Source: Chroococcidiopsis sp. CCMEE 29
GTDB taxonomy: Bacteria > Cyanobacteriota > Cyanobacteriia > Cyanobacteriales > Chroococcidiopsidaceae
NCBI RefSeq assembly: GCF_023558375.1
Contig: NZ_CP083761.1
Span: 4,357,001-4,421,000, forward strand
Direction of reading: 5' to 3'
DNA: 64,000 nt
Numbering within the stretch: the first letter of the stretch is position 1; each line of letters opens with the position of its first letter. The notes beneath the pieces are model-generated. The model did not search any database. It was not told the DNA's origin and saw nothing but the letters and a program-made list of their open reading frames with translations. The position numbers and the translations under genes are program-made. Of the stretch, positions 1 through 7,770 are shown piece after piece.

Positions 1-3000
1 AGCGACAGATCGATCTATTAAGCCGTCTGCGCGATCGCGGCTTACTCAAAGGAGAGGTAGAGCGTTTATTCCACGAACTGCGGCGGACAGGTAACGAAGC
101 GACGCATACTCTGGCAGGAAACCACCGAACAGCTCTAAGTAACCTTAAATATGCTCGCCTGCTAGGAATTTGGTTCTATCGAGTAAAAACTAAAGACTCT
201 AACTTCAATCCCGGTCCTTTTATCCCACCAACTGATCCAGCAGTCGAAACCGAGGCACTGAAACAGGAACTAGAGAAACTACGTGCCGAATTAAGCACTA
301 GCTTACAAGCAACTGAGTTAGCCCAAATTGCTGCCCAGCAGGAGGAATTGCGACGGCAAGGAGCTGAAGAACTAGCACTTCTAGCAGAGGCAAAGGCGCA
401 AGAAGCTCTAAGCGACTTAGCTGCTATTCAAGCCCGTGCAGTTACTCAACCAATTCAAAATATTCAACAAACTATCCAGAAGGCTCAGCTCTTTGAGATT
501 GACTTAGACGAGCGGGAGACACGCCGCCTAATTGATATTCAACTGCGAAACGCTGGTTGGGAGGTAGATTCAGAACAGCTAACCTACCAGAATGGTACTC
601 GCCCCCAGAAAGGTAAAAATTTGGCGATCGCGGAATGGCCGACGCAAGCAGGACGAGCGGACTATGCTTTGTTCGTGGGACTGCAAGCGATCGCAGTAGT
701 CGAGGCGAAGCGTCAGAGCAAGGATGTTGCTTCCGGGGCAATCGATCAAGCCAAGCGCTATAGCCGAGATTTTCAGCTAGCGGGTGATGCCATCTTACCG
801 GGCGGTCCTTGGGGTGAATTCAAGGTTCCGTTTGTATTTGCGACTAACGGACGGGAGTTCTTGCAGCAGTTACGCACCAAAAGCGGGATTTGGTTTTGCG
901 ATCTGCGACAAAGAGGCAACCTACGCCGTCCCCTACCAACCTGGTACAGCCCCCAAGGATTGATGGATGCGCTAGCCCAAGATGTCGAGCAAGCCCAGCA
1001 GCGACTGGAACAGGAAGGCTTCGACTACAATCTGGAACTGCGCGAATACCAAATCAAAGCGATTCAATCAGTTGAATCGGTATTAGCTCAAGGGCAGAGG
1101 GAACTGCTAATCGCAATGGCGACAGGGACGGGGAAAACCAAAACCTGTATTGCTCTAGTCTATCGACTATTAAAGACTAAGCGCTTTCGCCGGGTGTTAT
1201 TTTTAGTAGACCGCAGGGCATTGGGAGAGCAAACTACTAATGCCTTTAAGGATTCGCGGATGGAGAACTTACAAACCTTTACCGATATTTTTGACCTCAA
1301 AGAACTGGGCGATACCGCACCCGACCGAGACACGAAGGTGCAAATTGCCACAGTCCAGAGTTTTGTCAAGCGCATCCTCTACCCCGGCGATGATACGCCA
1401 GCGTTGACAGCGGATCGATTCGATTGCATTGTAGTGGATGAATGCCACCGGGGGTATTTACTCGATCGAGAGTTAAGCGATAACGAGCTAACCTTCCGCG
1501 ACGAGTCTGATTACATCTCAAAGTATCGGCGCGTGTTGGATCATTTCGATGCCGTCAAAATTGGGTTAACTGCAACTCCGGCGCTACACACTACTCAAAT
1601 CTTTGGGGAACCGATCTACACCTACAGCTACCGAGAAGCTGTAATTGATGGCTGGCTGATTGACCACGAACCCCCCTTCCAGATTCGTACCAAGCTATCC
1701 GAAGATGGCATAGTGTGGAACTCCGGCGAGGCAATGGAATTTTTCGACCCTAAAACGGGGCAACTCGACCTGGTACACGCGCCAGATGAAGTCAAAATTG
1801 AGGTTGAGCAATTTAACAAGCGGGTGGTAACTGAAGAATTTAACCGGGTCGTTTGTGAAGTCCTAGCACGAAATATTGACCCGACCCTAGCAGAAAAAAC
1901 GCTGATCTTTTGTGCTACTGATAATCATGCTGACATTGTGGTGGACCAACTCAAACTGGCTCTAGCAGACCAATACGGCAGTGTGGAAGACGACGCAGTG
2001 GTAAAGATTACGGGGAGTGCCGATAAACCTCTGCAACTGATCCGGCAGTTTCGCAATGAAGTTAATCCTAAAATTGCCGTGACTGTAGACTTACTAACGA
2101 CAGGAATTGATGTCCCTCCTATCTGTAACTTAGTGTTTATCCGCCGCGTCAACTCTCGCATTCTGTACGAACAAATGCTTGGTCGGGCGACGCGGCGCTG
2201 CGATGAGATTGGGAAGCAAGTCTTTCGCATCTTTGATGCCGTGAATTTGTATGAGGCGATCGCTCCTGTCTCTACCATGAAGCCCATTGCTGTTAATCCC
2301 AACATTTCGTTTACTCAGTTGGTGGACGAGTTAGCGACAGTCGAAGATGCAGGGGCATTAGCAGAAATTGTTGACCAACTCTTAGCTAAACTTCAACGCC
2401 AGCGCCGACAACTAAGCGACGATCATACCGAAGCAATTGAAGCGATCGCCTCAATGCCAATTCAAGATCTGGTCGAACACCTACGGCAAACTAACCCGAT
2501 GCAGCTCAAAGAATGGTTTCGCGATCGCGCTGCTATTGCCCAAATTTTGGATATGCGGGATGGGGGTACGCAACCGCTGCTGGTTTCTCGTCATGCTGAC
2601 GAATTGCGGGGAGTTGAGCGGGGTTACGGCAATGCCCAAAAACCCGCCGACTACTTGGACAGTTTCAAAGCCTTCTTACAGGACAATTTAAATCAAATTC
2701 CCGCCCTGATTGTCGTTACCTCTCGCCCCCGCGACTTGACTAGAGCGCAACTGAAAGAACTACGGTTGCTGCTGGACGCAGCAGGTTACTCGGAAACGAA
2801 ACTGCAAGCGGCGTGGCGGGAGACAACGAATGAAGACATTGCCGCTTCGATTATTGGTTTTATCCGCCAAGCAGCATTAGGCGATGCCCTAGTGTCTTAC
2901 GAGCAACGGGTAGATAGAGCGATCGCCAAAATCTTAGCAAGTCGGGCATGGACTCCCCCACAGCGCAAGTGGCTAGAGCGGATCGCCAAACAACTCAAGG

Positions 3001-3149
3001 TAGAAACCATTATGGATCGAGAAGCCTTAGATCGAGGGGAGTTTAAAACACAGAGCGGGGGCTTTACTCGGATCGACAAAATATTTGATGGACAACTGGG
3101 AGAGATTTTGACCCAGATTAACGCCAACCTCTGGCAGGATGCCGTTTAG
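1..3149 (+). CDS. hsdR: Type I restriction enzyme R subunit (HsdR), 5' partial
   Basis: ATP-dependent translocase and nuclease subunit of a type I restriction-modification complex. The frame is open from the left edge (codons from base 3), so the true start lies outside the window; the internal TTG at 348 is not a convincing start. In order there is a DUF4145-like N-terminal part (HELRRTGNEATH, about 75-110), a coiled linker, the HSDR_N nuclease-like region, then a superfamily 2 helicase with Walker A ATGTGKTKT (near 1117-1146), a DECH box (near 1435) and GLTATP (near 1562), and an EcoEI-type C-terminal domain. It is followed by hsdM and a disrupted hsdS on the same strand. The family call is firm; activity is doubtful because hsdS is broken. 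Confidence 0.95.
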   Translation, partial: RQIDLLSRLRDRGLLKGEVERLFHELRRTGNEATHTLAGNHRTALSNLKYARLLGIWFYRVKTKDSNFNPGPFIPPTDPAVETEALKQELEKLRAELSTSLQATELAQIAAQQEELRRQGAEELALLAEAKAQEALSDLAAIQARAVTQPIQNIQQTIQKAQLFEIDLDERETRRLIDIQLRNAGWEVDSEQLTYQNGTRPQKGKNLAIAEWPTQAGRADYALFVGLQAIAVVEAKRQSKDVASGAIDQAKRYSRDFQLAGDAILPGGPWGEFKVPFVFATNGREFLQQLRTKSGIWFCDLRQRGNLRRPLPTWYSPQGLMDALAQDVEQAQQRLEQEGFDYNLELREYQIKAIQSVESVLAQGQRELLIAMATGTGKTKTCIALVYRLLKTKRFRRVLFLVDRRALGEQTTNAFKDSRMENLQTFTDIFDLKELGDTAPDRDTKVQIATVQSFVKRILYPGDDTPALTADRFDCIVVDECHRGYLLDRELSDNELTFRDESDYISKYRRVLDHFDAVKIGLTATPALHTTQIFGEPIYTYSYREAVIDGWLIDHEPPFQIRTKLSEDGIVWNSGEAMEFFDPKTGQLDLVHAPDEVKIEVEQFNKRVVTEEFNRVVCEVLARNIDPTLAEKTLIFCATDNHADIVVDQLKLALADQYGSVEDDAVVKITGSADKPLQLIRQFRNEVNPKIAVTVDLLTTGIDVPPICNLVFIRRVNSRILYEQMLGRATRRCDEIGKQVFRIFDAVNLYEAIAPVSTMKPIAVNPNISFTQLVDELATVEDAGALAEIVDQLLAKLQRQRRQLSDDHTEAIEAIASMPIQDLVEHLRQTNPMQLKEWFRDRAAIAQILDMRDGGTQPLLVSRHADELRGVERGYGNAQKPADYLDSFKAFLQDNLNQIPALIVVTSRPRDLTRAQLKELRLLLDAAGYSETKLQAAWRETTNEDIAASIIGFIRQAALGDALVSYEQRVDRAIAKILASRAWTPPQRKWLERIAKQLKVETIMDREALDRGEFKTQSGGFTRIDKIFDGQLGEILTQINANLWQDAV

Positions 3150-3189
3150 CGGTTCTTGGTATCTCCAGGTAATACTCTGGACGACATCG

Positions 3190-3218
3190 TATAATAAATG
3201 TACGCGATTACGTACATT
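3190..3218 (+). promoter_or_regulatory. Promoter and operator palindrome of the yefM-yoeB module
   Basis: A perfect inverted repeat AATGTACG / CGTACATT (3197-3204 and 3211-3218, 6-nt spacer) lies just upstream of the antitoxin start at 3224. A TATAAT -10 box (3190-3195) abuts it. YefM-type antitoxins are known to bind operators with a TGTACA core, and each half here carries TGTAC. The layout predicts an autoregulated promoter inside the hsd operon, driving antitoxin, toxin and, by overlap, hsdM. No good -35 box is visible. Confidence 0.65.
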
Positions 3219-3223
3219 AACTT

Positions 3224-3526
3224 ATGCTGTCCTACGAAACGACTTCTCCGACAGAGGCAAGAAACAACTTTTTTAATTTGCTAGAGCAAGTGGTTGAGAA
3301 TCATCAAGTGTTTATTATCCATCGCCGCGAAGGTGAAAATGTGGCGCTGATTTCTGAGTCGGACTTGCAAAGTTTAGTCGAGACTGTTTATCTGTTGCGA
3401 TCGCCTGCTAATGCGCGAAGGTTGCTGGATGCGATTGAAGAGTCTCGATCGGGTAAAACTCCGCCGCAAACACTGGAAGAACTGAAACGGGAGTTAGGTT
3501 TTGGGCAAGAAAAAGAAGCCCCCTAA
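3224..3526 (+). CDS. yefM: Antitoxin of the Phd/YefM family
   Basis: Antitoxin of 100 aa. The N-terminal DNA-binding part has the Phd/YefM pattern (TEARNNFFNLLEQV, residues 10-23; VFIIHRREGENVALIS, residues 29-44). The C-terminal half (residues 55-100) is helical and charged and would wrap the toxin. It overlaps the YoeB toxin frame by 26 nt, and a TGTAC palindrome with a -10 box sits just upstream. It should bind that operator and neutralise the toxin. The module lies between hsdR and hsdM, where it could stabilise the island. The family call is sure; the stabilising role is inferred. Confidence 0.9.
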   Translation: MLSYETTSPTEARNNFFNLLEQVVENHQVFIIHRREGENVALISESDLQSLVETVYLLRSPANARRLLDAIEESRSGKTPPQTLEELKRELGFGQEKEAP

Positions 3527-3812
3527 ACCAGCCGAGCCATCGCCCATACAGGTACGAGTTCCTGGTTTTAGTTCGCGATTTAAAGAGGACTTGGGGTGGT
3601 GGTACAAGACCAATCCTGCTAAGGTAGACAAGATTTTTGACTTGGTAACGAATGTGATGCAATACCCCTTCGGGGGAATTGGCAAGCCAGAACCGCTGAA
3701 ATACCTGGGTGCAGATCTCTGGTCCCGGCGGATTGACCTGGAGCATCGCTTAGTCTATCGAGTCAGTAACACTCAAATTGATTTTCTCACTTGTCGCTAT
3801 CACTACGAATGA
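3501..3812 (+). CDS. yoeB: Toxin of the Txe/YoeB family (mRNA interferase)
   Basis: RelE-superfamily endoribonuclease toxin of 103 aa that would cleave mRNA at the ribosome. YoeB hallmarks are present: DLGWWYKTNP, PFGGIGKPEPLKYL, LWSRRIDLEHRLVYRV and the C-terminal CRYHYE, which contains the catalytic His-Tyr. The TTG start at 3501 overlaps the antitoxin and gives an unusual lysine/proline-rich leader (KKKKPPKPAEPSP); no later start codon fits the domain. The stop overlaps the hsdM ATG (ATGA at 3809-3812), so toxin and methylase translation are probably coupled. It looks intact. Confidence 0.92.
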   Translation: MGKKKKPPKPAEPSPIQVRVPGFSSRFKEDLGWWYKTNPAKVDKIFDLVTNVMQYPFGGIGKPEPLKYLGADLWSRRIDLEHRLVYRVSNTQIDFLTCRYHYE

Positions 3813-5281
3813 ACGCCACTACCGATATTGTCCAAAAACTCTGGAATTTGTGCCACGTTCTGCGGGATGAGGGTATTTCCTATCTCCAGTACGTCACGGA
3901 GTTGACCTACCTGCTGTTTCTCAAGATGATGCAGGAAACGGGGAATGAAAGCCAACTACCAGAGGGCTATCGTTGGGCAGATTTAGTAGCAAAGGAGGGG
4001 GTAGAGCAGATTACCTTTTATCGCGCTCTACTACTAGAGTTGGGAACGAGTGGAGCGGAGCGAGTACAGGCAATCTTTGCTAATGCCCAAACTGCCCTAA
4101 AACAGCCCCGCATCCTCAATAAGCTGGTAACAAGTATTGACCAGTTGGATTGGTATTCTGCCAAAGCAGAAGGACTAGGCGACTTGTACGAGGGATTACT
4201 AGAAAAGAACGCCAGCGAGAAAAAGTCAGGAGCAGGGCAGTATTTTACGCCGCGATCGCTGATTGATTGTATGGTAGAGCTAATTCAACCCCAACCAGGG
4301 GAACTGGTGCAAGACCCCGCAGCAGGGACAGGTGGATTTTTGATTGCTAGCGATCGCTACATTAAGCAGCGCACTGATGACCTGTTCGACTTGCCAGAAG
4401 CCCAGCAGTCTTTCCAGCGCCATCAAGCATTTTACGGTATTGAATTAGTGCAGGATGCCCATCGCTTGTTGCTGATGAATATGATGCTGCACGGGATTGA
4501 AGGGGCAGTAGGGTTAGGCGATACCCTCTCCCCTGATGGACAGCGCTTGGCTAAAGCAGATGTAATTCTGACTAATCCTCCGTTTGGCACCAAGAAGGGT
4601 GGCGGTTTGCCATCGCGGGATGATTTCACTTATCCCACCTCAAATAAGCAGCTGGCGTTTTTGCAGCATATCTATCGCAGTCTGAAGCCAGGGGGTCGCG
4701 CTGCTGTAGTCCTACCAGATAATGTGCTGTTTGAAGATGGGCAGGGTCGCCAAATTCGAGCTGACTTGATGGATAAATGTAACCTACATACAATTTTGCG
4801 GCTACCTACAGGGATTTTCTATGCCCAAGGAGTCAAAACGAATGTGCTGTTTTTCCAGCGGGGCTTGACTGAAAAGAGCAATACCAAGCAGGTGTGGATT
4901 TACGATATGCGGACGAATATGCCTGCTTTTGGTAAGCGAATTCCGCTGAATAGAGAGCATTTTCGGGAGTTCGAGGCGGCGTATGGCAACGATCCAAATG
5001 GGGAAAGTCCGCGTATTGATCAAGGGGAATTAGGGCGGTTCCGCTGCTTTACGCGGGAAGCGATCGCCAAACGTAATGACAACCTGGATATTTCCTGGCT
5101 GCGGGATGAAAGTTTACAGTCGGGGGATAATCTACCGGAACCGGATGAGATTGCGGCTTTAATTATGACGAAGTTACAAACAGCAATGGAGGAAATGGAG
5201 GCGTTAACAGCATTGCTGTCAGGAGATGGAGTAGAGAGTGAAGACCAGCTACTTGCAGTTGAGTCAAAGAAGGTAGAGTGA
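3809..5281 (+). CDS. hsdM: Type I restriction-modification methyltransferase subunit (HsdM)
   Basis: N6-adenine DNA methyltransferase subunit, about 490 aa. An N-terminal HsdM_N helical bundle (residues 1-130) precedes an N6_Mtase domain with AdoMet motif I DPAAGTGGFL (near 4315) and catalytic motif IV NPPF (4573-4584). The ATG at 3809 is chosen because it overlaps the yoeB stop by 4 nt; an in-frame TTG at 3791 is less likely. With HsdS it would methylate the recognition sequence and with HsdR restrict unmodified DNA. No other promoter is obvious, so expression may depend on the toxin-antitoxin promoter at 3190. Confidence 0.95.
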   Translation: MNATTDIVQKLWNLCHVLRDEGISYLQYVTELTYLLFLKMMQETGNESQLPEGYRWADLVAKEGVEQITFYRALLLELGTSGAERVQAIFANAQTALKQPRILNKLVTSIDQLDWYSAKAEGLGDLYEGLLEKNASEKKSGAGQYFTPRSLIDCMVELIQPQPGELVQDPAAGTGGFLIASDRYIKQRTDDLFDLPEAQQSFQRHQAFYGIELVQDAHRLLLMNMMLHGIEGAVGLGDTLSPDGQRLAKADVILTNPPFGTKKGGGLPSRDDFTYPTSNKQLAFLQHIYRSLKPGGRAAVVLPDNVLFEDGQGRQIRADLMDKCNLHTILRLPTGIFYAQGVKTNVLFFQRGLTEKSNTKQVWIYDMRTNMPAFGKRIPLNREHFREFEAAYGNDPNGESPRIDQGELGRFRCFTREAIAKRNDNLDISWLRDESLQSGDNLPEPDEIAALIMTKLQTAMEEMEALTALLSGDGVESEDQLLAVESKKVE

Positions 5282-5327
5282 AAAAGCACATATAAACATA
5301 TAGGAATACCAAACAATTGGGAGCAAG

Positions 5328-5588
5328 ATGATGAATTCTGAGCCATTAGCATCGGTGCAGCTGTCTGAAGGCATCGCTAAGCTAAAAATGCTTCCCCAAG
5401 AAAAACAGCTTGAGGTACTGGATTTTATTGAGTTTTTACAAGCCAAGGTAAATCAGCAGGGCAAAGCTAAAAGTAGTTGGCAACCAGGAATATCAGCTTT
5501 AGAAGCAGCGGGTGACTTAGTGGGTAGCGTCGAGGGACCAGAAGATCTGTCTACTAATGCAGAGTATATGCAAGGATTTGGGGAGTAG
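5328..5588 (+). CDS. Probable antitoxin, DUF2281-like
   Basis: Small acidic protein of 86 aa. The segment LSEGIAKLKMLPQEKQLEVLDFIEFLQ is typical of DUF2281/VapB-like proteins that precede PIN toxins in cyanobacteria. The stop TAG overlaps the GTG start of the PIN gene by one base (5588), the usual architecture of a VapBC-like pair. It would bind and inhibit the neighbouring PIN ribonuclease. The family assignment rests on sequence pattern and context. Confidence 0.75.
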   Translation: MMNSEPLASVQLSEGIAKLKMLPQEKQLEVLDFIEFLQAKVNQQGKAKSSWQPGISALEAAGDLVGSVEGPEDLSTNAEYMQGFGE

Positions 5589-6007
5589 TGAGGCAGCAAG
5601 TTCTACTAGATACGGGTCCCCTGGTTGCTTTAGTTAATCGACGCGATCGCTTTCACCAATGGGTTAAAACAGAATGGATGCAGATTGAGCCACCCCTGCT
5701 TACTTGCGAAGCAGTGATTACAGAAGCCAGCTTCTTATTAAGAAATATTTATGGCGGTCAGAAAGTCGTAATGTCTCTAATAGAGCGAGGCATAATCCAA
5801 ATTCCATTTCGCTTAGAGGAAGAGGTAGAGCTTGTGGGGATACTGTTGAGCCGTTATCAGTCTGTACCAATGTCGTTAGCTGATGCCTGTTTGGTACGGA
5901 TGGTTGAGCAATATGTGTCAAGTTATTTGCTGACGCTAGATAGTGATTTCAACATCTATCGCAAAGACAGAAATCAGCTGATTCCTGTCATTATGCCTAG
6001 CGATTAA
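5588..6007 (+). CDS. PIN-domain ribonuclease toxin (VapC-like)
   Basis: PIN-domain protein of 139 aa. The acidic residues expected for the metal site are visible: D8 in LLDTGPLVAL, the glutamate in CEAVITEASFLL, the aspartate in SLADACLVRM and another in LLTLDSDF. The start is GTG at 5588, overlapping the antitoxin stop. VapC-like toxins cleave RNA, often tRNA. It is the second toxin-antitoxin pair in the hsd operon and appears full length. Confidence 0.88.
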   Translation: MRQQVLLDTGPLVALVNRRDRFHQWVKTEWMQIEPPLLTCEAVITEASFLLRNIYGGQKVVMSLIERGIIQIPFRLEEEVELVGILLSRYQSVPMSLADACLVRMVEQYVSSYLLTLDSDFNIYRKDRNQLIPVIMPSD

Positions 6008-6018
6008 TGTAAATAATT

Positions 6019-6312
6019 ATGAGAACTCTAGAAGAGATTAAGCAACTGCTCCAGCAAAGTAAATCGGTGTTGCGGGAGAACTACAAGGTGACGGAATTAG
6101 GCATTTTTGGTTCTTATGTTCGGGGGGAGCAAAATGAAGCAAGTGATATTGAGGTCTTGATCGACTACGAAAAGGCTCCGACTCTGTTTAAGTTAGTAGA
6201 GCTTCGTAACTACTTAAACGAACTGACAGGAATGAAGGTAGATGTAGTGACTAAAAAGGGTTTAAAGCCAAGAATTCGAGAACGGGTATTGTCAGAAGTC
6301 GTTTATTTATGA
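6019..6312 (+). CDS. mntA: MntA-type minimal nucleotidyltransferase (antitoxin)
   Basis: Minimal nucleotidyltransferase of 97 aa with the signature G31-S32 ... S42-D43-I-E45. The family pattern is GSX10DXD; here the second aspartate is glutamate, which may reduce activity. In HepT/MntA (type VII) systems MntA neutralises the HepT RNase by adding AMP to it. The next gene overlaps by 4 nt and is a truncated HepT, so this looks like an antitoxin that outlived its toxin. Confidence 0.85.
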   Translation: MRTLEEIKQLLQQSKSVLRENYKVTELGIFGSYVRGEQNEASDIEVLIDYEKAPTLFKLVELRNYLNELTGMKVDVVTKKGLKPRIRERVLSEVVYL

Positions 6313-6524
6313 CGGAACGGCAGCTTTCAGAGTTTTTGCAGGATATTTTGGATACGATTGCAGATATCGAAACTTTTACGGAGAATGTCGAGTTTGAAGC
6401 GTTTCAAGCGAATCGAGAAAAAGTTTTAGCAGTTGTTAAAAATATAATAGTAGAGACAATCATTTCTATTAGGAATTCATGCAAATTCAAATTGCCATAC
6501 CAGATAACGTCGCCCATTCTTTAG
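6309..6524 (+). pseudogene. hepT: Truncated HepT-like toxin (DUF86)
   Basis: The first 50 or so residues match the HepT/DUF86 N-terminus (RQLSEFLQDILDTIADIETFT, then AVVKNI). The rest of the roughly 110-aa family, including the HEPN motif R-x4-6-H-x-Y, is missing. The frame instead runs into the following gene and ends at 6524. The start overlaps mntA by 4 nt. The toxin is therefore predicted inactive. Confidence 0.75.
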
Positions 6525-6760
6525 AGGCAAAATGGGGCAGTTTAGAACGGAAGTTACTAGAAATGCTAGTAATCGCCGCCTATCAAGAAGGCTCGCTCAG
6601 TGCTGGTAAAGTGCGAGAAATGCTGGGTATGTCTACGAGGTTAGAAGTCGATGCGTTTCTAAAAGAGAAGGGTGTATATCTGCACTACGATGAGGCTGAT
6701 TTTGAACAAGATGTATCAACTATGCGAAGGCTGGAACAAGAGGGACAGCTAAAGCGGTAA
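6479..6760 (+). CDS. UPF0175 family antitoxin
   Basis: Protein of 93 aa with the UPF0175 layout: QIAIPDNVAHSLEAKWGSLERKLLEMLVIAAYQEGSLSAGKVREMLGMSTRLEVDAFL in order over residues 3-62, including a predicted helix-turn-helix (SAGKVREMLGMST). Its TAA stop overlaps the ATG of the downstream DUF3368 PIN gene by one base (6760). UPF0175 and DUF3368 proteins are a recurrent antitoxin-toxin pair in cyanobacteria. It overlaps the truncated hepT frame, suggesting the hepT deletion brought the two modules together. Confidence 0.85.
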   Translation: MQIQIAIPDNVAHSLEAKWGSLERKLLEMLVIAAYQEGSLSAGKVREMLGMSTRLEVDAFLKEKGVYLHYDEADFEQDVSTMRRLEQEGQLKR

Positions 6761-7245
6761 TGATTGTTGTTTCGGACACTTCGCCTCTGTGCTACTTACT
6801 AGTAATTGAAGGAATTGAAGTTTTACCCCAGTTGTTTGGTCGAGTGATTATTCCTCAAAGAGTACGTGATGAGTTATTAGCCCCCGGTGCTCCTAAACTT
6901 GTTCAAGAGTGGATATCACAGCCGCCAGATTGGTTAGAGGTGCAAACCATTCCAGATCAAATTGATGCAGCCTTAAATCAGTTGGATGTGGGAGAGCAGG
7001 AAGCCATTACCTTAGCTCTTCAACTACAAGCAGATTTAATTTTATTAGATGACTTGGCAGCAAGACGCATAGCAACCCAGTTGCAACTAGAGATTGTCGG
7101 TTTGCTAGGTATTCTTAGTTCTGCGGCAGAGAAAGGAATAGTTGATTTTTCCTCTGTGATCGCTCGTCTACAACAAACCTCATTTCGAGCCTCACCAAAA
7201 TTGATTCAGTCGCTTTTGCAGCAGCACCACTCAGAAGATAAGTAG
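6760..7245 (+). CDS. DUF3368 PIN-like ribonuclease toxin
   Basis: PIN-like protein of 161 aa. Features are the N-terminal VVSDTSPLCYLL with the first metal-binding aspartate, IIPQRVRDELL, then LDVGEQEAITLAL and LILLDDLAARRIA, which contain the remaining acidic residues. The ATG start overlaps the UPF0175 stop by one base. It is predicted to be an RNA-cleaving toxin held by that antitoxin. It is the last toxin-antitoxin gene before hsdS and appears full length. Confidence 0.88.
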   Translation: MIVVSDTSPLCYLLVIEGIEVLPQLFGRVIIPQRVRDELLAPGAPKLVQEWISQPPDWLEVQTIPDQIDAALNQLDVGEQEAITLALQLQADLILLDDLAARRIATQLQLEIVGLLGILSSAAEKGIVDFSSVIARLQQTSFRASPKLIQSLLQQHHSEDK

Positions 7246-7375
7246 GAAAAGATTGAAGTTATGCATATTGGCTGTGACTGCTGGGTTTAGGTGAAATTTT
7301 TGATGAGATAGATGAGAGTCGATGGGGCTTGAAAAGTTAAAAGCTTCGCATAAGTTTTAGATGGAGGTGTAGAAA

Positions 7376-7504
7376 GTGTTGGAGATAGAAAAAGAGAGTC
7401 TACCTTTGGGTTGGTCGTTGGCTATATTAAGCCAGGTCACAACCAAACTAGTTGATGGCTCTCACAATCCACCCCCAAAGCAAGAAGATGGTCTACCTGC
7501 TTGA
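7376..7504 (+). pseudogene. hsdS: 5' fragment of hsdS, cut off by insertion
   Basis: GTG at 7376 with a GGAGGTG ribosome site (near 7362) opens a frame encoding the classic start of an HsdS target-recognition domain (LPLGWSLAILSQVTTKLVDG, then SHNPPPKQEDGLP). It is in frame up to GATGGTCTACCT (7487-7498) and then hits a stop in inserted DNA at 7502. The downstream part at 10110 resumes exactly after the same 12 bases with MLSARNIENG. Joining the two restores a continuous specificity subunit. Confidence 0.9.
7487..7498. repeat. Target-site duplication, left copy (12 bp)
   Basis: GATGGTCTACCT here is repeated exactly at 10098-10109. Both encode DGLP of hsdS in the correct frame. A 12-bp duplication fits IS4-type transposition and marks the outer limits of the inserted DNA. 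Confidence 0.88.
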
Positions 7505-7544
7505 CTTGTATCTTTAAATTAGACTGATTAAACTCAGTTTACAG

Positions 7545-7721
7545 GTCTACTCTCTAGTCAAGAGAGTGGGAGGTACAAGCGAGTCTGGTGGTTGACGGAG
7601 GCGCTACAGCTTGGTTGTCAGATAAAGACCGTTGTCACCTCAATCTGATTGGATTCTCTAAATCTGGACGGTATCTAAAGCAACTGTAACAATAGTAGAG
7701 CTTGCATACACAAGTGTAGTT
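7545..7721 (+). ncRNA. Candidate bridge RNA of the IS110 element
   Basis: Non-coding left end of the element. A 5' stem-loop (7549-7555 pairs with 7561-7567) comes first. Then come TGGTTGAC (7589-7596), 7/8 to left target TGCTTGAC; TTGTCAG (7615-7621), complementary to core plus right target CTGACAA; GACGGTATCT (7667-7676), identical to the element's right end plus core; and ACACAAG (7708-7714), 6/7 to the complement of core plus left end CTTGTAT. This is the order of target and donor guides in IS621-type bridge RNAs. Exact RNA ends are a guess. Confidence 0.68.
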
Positions 7722-7770
7722 GAGAGCCAGTCACCTGTGGTTAACTCAGGATGTAAGGGAACAAGACTAT

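Noticed and set aside
7543-7550. AGGTCTAC in the IS110 left end matching hsdS GGTCTAC
   Set aside because: A 7-nt match lying before the 5' hairpin, outside the guide positions; the real insertion point is in the IS4 repeat, so this is taken as coincidence.
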